A DNA stretch of 64,000 nucleotides, from positions 32,633,520 to 32,697,519 of the forward strand of contig OX387192.1 in the NCBI GenBank assembly GCA_947561395.2. Direction: 5' to 3'. The translations under genes and the position numbers were made by a program. Under the pieces are notes generated by a model. That model saw only the letters and a program-made list of their open reading frames with translations. It was not told the origin of the DNA and searched no databases. Positions 57,831 through 64,000 of this stretch are shown piece after piece (positions within the stretch are counted from its first letter, which is position 1; each line of letters opens with the position of its first letter). This DNA comes from Buxus sempervirens (lineage: Eukaryota; Streptophyta; Magnoliopsida; Buxales; Buxaceae).

Positions 57831-58859
57831 GGTCATGTTTGGATCATTTTGAGCCCACATAGGCCCTTTAGCCATCTGAGATCAAAGGAAGCCCAGCCAA
57901 ACTTAGTCGGCCCAAGGAAAATTGAAACTAAGAGAAAGAAGGCTGTGCAGCTTCGAGTGAGCCCCACAAAATAAGGCAAGCACACAACCCAAAAAGAATC
58001 CAGGCAGCAAGTGTGGCTTTGAGTTGACCACACATCCACAGAATCAAATTTTTGTGTAAAACTGAAGAAAATGAGACTTAAAATAGTATCACTTTTTACT
58101 GGTCCACTGGTCCAATGGTCCAACCCGGCTTAATCCCTACATCAAAATGGGGTTTTTCCCAGGCCTAAGCCAGCTCCCCATCAACACCTTGAGCCAAAGC
58201 CCATACACAAAAGGGAAAGTGGGCCTTCCAACAAGGTCCATCTAATCCAACCCATATCACTAGATCTAATAAAATAAAATAAACATGAAAAATGAGCTGA
58301 ACCCGATGACGCCCACACAAAAAAATCAGATACATACTAGACTGGAACAAGTGAGTCGAATCGAACCAAACGGTCCAACTTAGGTTAACCAAAGGAACTT
58401 GGGTTTTTGACAGGATGACCCAAGCAATTAAAGACTTCACCAGATCATAAGCGGGCCACTTAGCTAGAGCTCTAAGCATAGACCAAAACTAAACCAAGGG
58501 CAACACCATTAGCTGGCTAAGTGGTCCAAGTCCTAAGAAAAAAACCGGAAAATTGACGCTATCATCCGCGCGACCAGCACACACTGGGGACATGCAAACA
58601 ATGACAAAAATAAAAATCTATAAGTAGTCAACTTGAGAACCATTTCAAGGACTTTTTGGAGACTTTAGAGGGACTTCTAAACTTTTAAACTTTACTCAAA
58701 TCACATTAACATTCAAAAGGTTAACTTGAATGACCAATAGATTTTTCCTTAGGCGAAATTAGATAACAAGGTGCGTTGTACACATTATTTTATTTATTTC
58801 CTATTAATTCTATCATTCTTATTACAAAATAAATAAATCAACTCTATGTTTTTGATAAG
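57831..58859. other. Unassigned spacer between LINEs
   Basis: No domain was recognised. Part of it may be the 5' UTR of the minus-strand LINE. Confidence 0.35.
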
Positions 58860-59990
58860 TGATGAAAATTCATTAAAAAAGGGGAGAAAGGAAATACAAA
58901 AAGAGAAAGAAACAACTAAAAAAAATAAAAAAGGATGTCCAAAACCCGAGAACGTCCTAAAGACTAAATCATTCTATACATTCAAGCAAAAAGAGATATC
59001 TCCACTAATTAGAGAATGACTCAAAGCTCCAACCTTAGCTAAACTGTTTGCAATAGCATTAGCGGCCCTTGGTATGTGTCCGAATGAGACGTTCAAACAC
59101 CTTACCAAGGACCTTGCTAACCTGATCAACTCCAGATATCTCCATGGGCTAGAATCATCTCTACTCATCCATCTCAAAATATTTGCATCGTCCCCCTCAA
59201 TAACACACAAAATCCGAATATGACGAATTCCCATAATAAGTGCCATTAACTCAGCATGCATAGAATCTGCCTCCCCAATAGGCCCACAAAAAGCAGAAAT
59301 AATTTGCCCCAAGTGGTCCCTAAACACTCCTCCAACTTCTGCCAATCCTGGATTTTCAAAAGAACATCCATCAAAATTTAGCTTTATGATTCCTTGAGGT
59401 GGTGGTGACCAACCCTAAATAGGTATATCCACCATTAGATAAGAAAAACAAACTGCAACCCAGCTTCTTACAATATAAGTACCACAAATACTATGGAATT
59501 TTGTATATCTCGTAGCCCATGTCATGATGCAACCGATAGCCTGATGGCTTCAACCACTGAATCTCTGGTATATATCTTGTCTTCAAAAATTCTGGAATTT
59601 CTTTCCTTTCATATGAACCAAAAAACTGCATGGAACATCAATCTGTACAAAATCTTCCTCCTCCTTCCTATACTTGGGAATTTCCACTAACAAAGCAAAT
59701 CAATAACCTTCTCCGGCATAACCCAAAACTCCCAAATCTCCCTGAGGAAACAGCTCCACATCCCTCTAGCAAACTCACAATGAATAAAGAGGTCATCTAT
59801 CGTCTCTTCCTAGCACATACATAAGATACAGACATTAGGAGATAAGGATATCGATTTTCTTTTATTTTGGAGATGATCTGCTGTGTTTATCTTGTAAAGT
59901 AAGACCGTTCACACAAAATCTTTGATCGTAGGGGGTACTAAAGGCTTCCAAAGAGAGGAACTAGGGAATGAAACAGCAGGGGAAGAGGAG
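58860..59990 (-). mobile_element. 3' fragment of a second minus-strand LINE
   Basis: A 123-codon frame (59345-58974) reads GVFRDHLGQIISAFCGPIG, AELMALIMGIR and HIPRAANAIANSLAK, an RNase H-like (RVT_3) domain typical of plant LINE ends. Upstream (about 59400-59900) is decayed zf-RVT-like sequence. No intact ORF. Confidence 0.7.
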
Positions 59991-61490
59991 TTGGTCCTAC
60001 ACAAAACGAAAAAAGACCCACAAGAGAAAGAACTACCGGGCACCAAATGTGAGTATCAAGGCAATCGGGATCAATGAACACATCCCTATGTTAAAACCCA
60101 GAATCTACAGCATCCCTTCATGGTGTGTCGTAACAAATTATGGCAAGCTGAACACACTCTTATGGTGTGTTGTAACCCATCTGAAAATGAACAGGTCTTG
60201 GGTTTTCGAATATAGTGTGTCAAAATGTCCCTTTATGGTGCTCTGAACCCCAAAGACTAAGAACAGATAGGTCTCGGGTTTTTACAACATGCCTACAGTG
60301 CACTGTTATGGCATGCTGTAATTAATTCTGAAAATCATATGAATTTCCTTAGTTTTTCAAGTTACTAACTTCATTATTCTCACATATATTTGTAACCTAT
60401 TTAGGTAGAACCTTAAACCCATCATGATAAACATCAGAATAAACAAAACTACCATCCAATATGATCGCACATATTAATATACACTTTTCATATAGTTTTT
60501 TTTACTTGTAATACACAAATACTCCCACCATATTTTTACATTGCTTATATATCCATAGCACACATCTCCCAGTACCAAACAATGATCAAATGAGTCCACA
60601 GTCTCAAAACATCAAAATTTTCACAACATGGATTCCAAAGATGCATCTATTAATAACAACATAAATTAAACAAGAATAATTATAACATACATTTATACAT
60701 CCTCAACACACGCAAGTCATGAGCCAATCATTCATCTCATATTAATAAAAGTCATAATGAAAGTATGCAAACATACAGGTTAAGTGTTCCAATGAAAAAT
60801 ATGACCAATCATTCATCTCATATTAATAAAAGTCATAATGGAGGTGTGCAATCCTACAGGTTAAGGTTTCCAACGAAAAATATGACGGAAGATCCATCTA
60901 CCTTAATTGCAAAAACCCTTCTGAAATTATTCCTCACAAGCACAGTTTTCCCATTTCATAGCAAAGCCTCTCTTCTCTCCTTCCTCTTCCAAACACCCAA
61001 GGCTTCTCTATACATCCAAAAACCTCCACACATCCAACATCTCTTCAAAATCATATAATAATTGAAACATCAAGAATATTTATCCTAAGGTTTTATTAGG
61101 ATTAAGTTTTACCATAATACTCCTGGGCTGTGTTTTAAAAAAATGCTTTAATAAGTCATAAATTGAACTAGGTGCATAATTAAGCAATCCCAAACACAGC
61201 CTTCACTTACTAATGGCCAGGTGGAAAGCTCTAGTCAGGTGCCACCAATGTCCCACCAAGGTGGGTGCACTGCGGACAGGTTTCCGAAACAGGTCATGAC
61301 CAACTTAAGGTAATCTATGTGTTAGCAAAAAGAAGACAATAAGCTTAGCACCTTGCACAGATGGTATCATATCTTTTAAATGGTTAGGGATGAGACAGCA
61401 ACTCTCTGCTTAATATGGCACGGTAAAACAGCCATAAGCATCCATTATCTCTTCAATGTACCTTAAACAGAAAGATGTCAACAAACAGCT
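59991..61490. other. AT-rich spacer with short repeats
   Basis: No gene is seen. Loose repeats of cttatggtgtgttgtaac occur at about 60115-60320. The right end is the 3' flank of the METTL-type gene. Confidence 0.45.
60724..60885. repeat. About 80-bp tandem duplication
   Basis: The phrase ccaatcattcatctcatatt with its continuation aataaaagtcataatg, a variable middle, acaggttaag and ccaaygaaaaatatgac occurs twice in succession. Confidence 0.8.
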
Positions 61491-63670
61491 TTAAATGGGC
61501 TTCTGAAACTTTCCATGAACCCACACCCTTTGCATGGTCTTTCCATTTCGGCGATTTACCGACTTGATACAGCAATAGTCAAGCTCAAGCTGCATATGGA
61601 TGAGTGGTTTGTCAGTAATTGACACTCAAAAGCATTGACTAACAAAATAATTTTTTAGAAAGAAAGGGACTTCTATAAAGGAAACCTTGATCAAAATATC
61701 ATATTTAACAGGTCGTATTTAGAACTTATCATGGTAGTTGGATGTATTGAAAAAAAAAAAAAAGAGCAATAACTTAAATAAGATCAAAACTGATTCAAAA
61801 GGAAATTAATACCTCGTTGAAGCCTGCACATAGAAAAAGCTCCCTAACAGTATCCAAACAGAAGAAATAAGAACGGGTACCATCAGATCGCACGTACTCT
61901 CTGAACCCCACCCTTTTCTTTGGCTCAAATCGAAGCATAGTCATGTCATAAAGGCCTTAGGCATCAAATCAGAATTTTTTCAGTGAGTGCAAAATATCAA
62001 GAGATGGAAGCCGAGGAGAATGAATTAATTTATGAACTATATTTTCCAGGGCCTTTACCATAATCCCTGAATAAAATCATTCCACCAGGCTTTAACACAG
62101 ACATGCATTCCCCAATGGCTCTTGGCATAATGTGGAAGGGTACTGCTGATAATGTGAATATCTGGAAACAAGATGACAAGGTAAGCAAACTAGGAGATCA
62201 GAATGTCAACTTATTCCATATGTGGTATACAAGGATTACAGGGAGGATATTGGTCCCATTCTTATGGCAGATTTTGACAGGTGCCAATAGTTGAGTGTAG
62301 ACCATGAGACCTGATCTCAAATGCATTGGCTTTTCAAATGAGCAACAAAAATGCAAAATCTTGCATATCCCATGTTTTATTGCAATTTCTTGTCCTAATC
62401 TACATCCAAACTCATGCTCCCTATCTGTGTCAAAAAGCTTCAGTTCTCTAGCATGCACTGGGGCAGTGATCCAAACACCACGACTTGAGCACGTGAAAGA
62501 TCTGCTTGTTTTGACTGTACAGGATATAATACGAAAACAACAATTGAAATAGATCATACAGCAGGTCCATCATGCATAGAAGTTTATAAAAGCAATTATT
62601 TTGCTTCTAAGGAGCAAGAGAAAATCTTTGATTCTCAGTAAAAGCAAAATACTGCCTTTTTGCTTTCTTGAAAATCTTATGAGAGGATGACTTTTTTGCA
62701 TTTTTCTTCCTCACTTTTGACAGAAAATTTTGAAAGCAAATCCAAATGGAGCCTTCAACTTCCCATTTAAGCAATTGTACATTACAATACAAAATAAATC
62801 CTAAACTAGTTAGTAACTGACATAGCAATAAAAAATCACGTTAACCAAACCGAACAGACAAACTAGAGGCTGTATACTCAGAAAGATATCTTCTGCATTA
62901 CAGTAGACTTTACAATCATCAGTACTTATGGACAAGAAGATCTTCAAGGTAATTAAAGGCCAAACAACCTACACAAACCTTTTGCGTAACTGTTTGACTT
63001 TACAAAGATCAGAGGAAGCATGTCAAATAGAGGATTAATGGGACAAGGAGGCCTACAAAAAGTCCAAGATGTTTTACTTCGAAATTTATTGTCAACAGAA
63101 TCCAAAAAATAACTTAAATCAAGAAAAAAAAAGGTTGTATATAGATGATGTAGGCATGAGAAATTTTAATTTTTTTCTTACTGTCAAATGCTCATAATTG
63201 AATTAAAGTTCTTGCCACATAGGAAAAGAAGATAAATGTTTGAGGCCAGAATGATTTAAAAAGAGGAAAAACATACATACCAAGGTAATAAAATCCATTC
63301 CACCAAGGCAACATTGATACTTATCTGAAAGAGAAAACTCATTTACACTGGTCACCTTACACTCTTTAACATCTGGGAGAAGAAAAGAATATGAATGTTT
63401 GAAATTGACCATGACTGCCTTAATAAGTCCCAAGAAATAAAAGGCAGAAGTAAGCAACCTGATACAAAATCATACTTCTTTTGCAGGTTATTTTTTTGGC
63501 AAGATTCACAGAGCAGCCACTTTGGAAATCCATTTATAGAAAAATCACAAGGAAATGTATGGAAGCGATGTTTAACAGAGACTCCACTAGTGGCATCTAT
63601 AATCTCCTTGGCCTTCTCAAGAGCCTCTCCACTGCAGTCACAGGCATAGACAATTATGTTCTCTTTTCCA
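61491..63670 (-). CDS. METTL2/6/8-type tRNA N3-methylcytidine methyltransferase, C-terminal 199 codons, 5' end beyond the window
   Basis: SAM-dependent methyltransferase of the family that forms 3-methylcytidine at position 32 of certain tRNAs (family knowledge). Visible exons, 5' to 3': 63459-63670, 63281-63324, 62059-62161, 61813-61955, 61491-61589, with GT-AG junctions and consistent phases. Seen: IIVYACDCS (SAM-binding strand), GGMDFITL joined to IFTLSAVPFHIMP, the LKPGGMILFRDYG motif, YDMTMLRFEPKKRVGFREY, RSDGTRSYFFCLDTVRELF, and the C-terminal LELDYCCIKSVNRRNG ending VWVHGKFQKPI-stop. The donor at 63458 was chosen because only GTTGCT keeps the frame. The sequence right of 63670 is intron, and the N-terminal half lies outside the window. 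The gene looks intact and is the likely source of the METTL fragments inside the DEFL array. Confidence 0.87.
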
Positions 63671-64000
63671 CTGTAAGAGAAAGAGGGAGGAAAAAAAAAG
63701 AAAATAAAAGTCAAGATAAATGAGTCCAGGCTAATAGCTTAATTTGAAAAGAAGGGCTTGTGCTAAGATAGCAAAAAATGCATAAAAAATATTGCAGAAA
63801 GGAACAAATAACACAAATTGAGAATCAATTACACACAATATATAATTTAGATAAATTTATACAGTCTGTTATGTGATGTCCATTTTCTACCACATTTTAC
63901 TTCGTCATATATTCGATAATATTTATAGCTTTCAAATGCCTTTTTGCCTTCCTTAAATGCGTGTGAAACGAGAATTGAGTCGTTTCTACAAAATAATAAT
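63671..64000. other. Intron of the METTL-type gene to the window edge
   Basis: AT-rich, beginning on the minus strand with a good pyrimidine tract and acceptor (cttacag) before 63670. No further exon is recognised before the edge. Confidence 0.6.

Noticed and set aside
62198-62557. 119-aa minus-strand ORF as an independent gene
   Set aside because: It lies in a METTL intron and overlaps the exon edge at 62161 without compatible splice sites; retained only as a conserved-block finding.
1-64000. CRISPR arrays, operons, rRNA or bacterial insertion sequences
   Set aside because: None seen; split genes, GT-AG introns and plant gene families mark this as plant nuclear DNA. No tRNA gene could be identified by eye.

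Overview
The window is nuclear DNA of a flowering plant. Every recognisable gene is a plant family member (LOB-domain factor, zinc-finger PARP, BET1-type SNARE, AT-hook/PPC factor, defensin-like peptides, a METTL-type methyltransferase). Genes are split by AT-rich GT-AG introns up to 5.3 kb, and LINE debris is abundant. The species cannot be named from the sequence; long introns and dense non-LTR remnants would fit a woody or early-diverging lineage (inference).

Layout. 0-20 kb is ordinary gene space, all minus strand: an LBD16-like transcription factor (1998-2823), a complete 20-exon PARP1 gene (4077-15978, 996 aa, all exon phases reconcile) and a 5-exon gene of unknown function (17022-19889, 396 aa). 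20-28 kb holds a plus-strand BET1/BS14-type SNARE gene (21707-27970) whose 14-nt first coding exon is followed by a 5.35-kb intron carrying a LINE remnant and a 44-base poly-G run. 28-31 kb is repeat-rich: a foldback element and an LTR- or pararetrovirus-like promoter segment.

31-49 kb is the most unusual part: a degenerating tandem family of two-exon defensin-like (DEFL) genes, six copies or remnants named A to F here. Copies A and E look intact, B lacks exon 1, C lacks exon 2, D is frameshifted with a lost splice donor, and F has a damaged exon 1. The peptides keep a cysteine-stabilised alpha-beta core of six cysteines (seven in B and E) and lack the outer first and eighth cysteines of normal plant defensins. 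Pieces of a METTL-type tRNA methyltransferase gene lie between the copies. The parent-like METTL gene sits at the right edge (61491 to beyond 63670, minus strand), so the DEFL array appears to have grown by duplication of a METTL-DEFL unit. Inserted in the array are an AHL transcription factor gene (34740-35537) and a 1578-bp tandem repeat (36021-40132) that is partly METTL-intron DNA and carries a duplicated 128-codon ORF.

49.5-60 kb is a LINE graveyard: a minus-strand L1-type element (about 50637-57830) split by a plus-strand, 5'-truncated LINE (about 51178-52632), plus another minus-strand LINE 3' end (about 58860-59990). 60-61.5 kb is AT-rich spacer with short tandem duplications. Exon boundaries were set by hand from splice signals, reading frame and remembered family similarity; no search or alignment was run.
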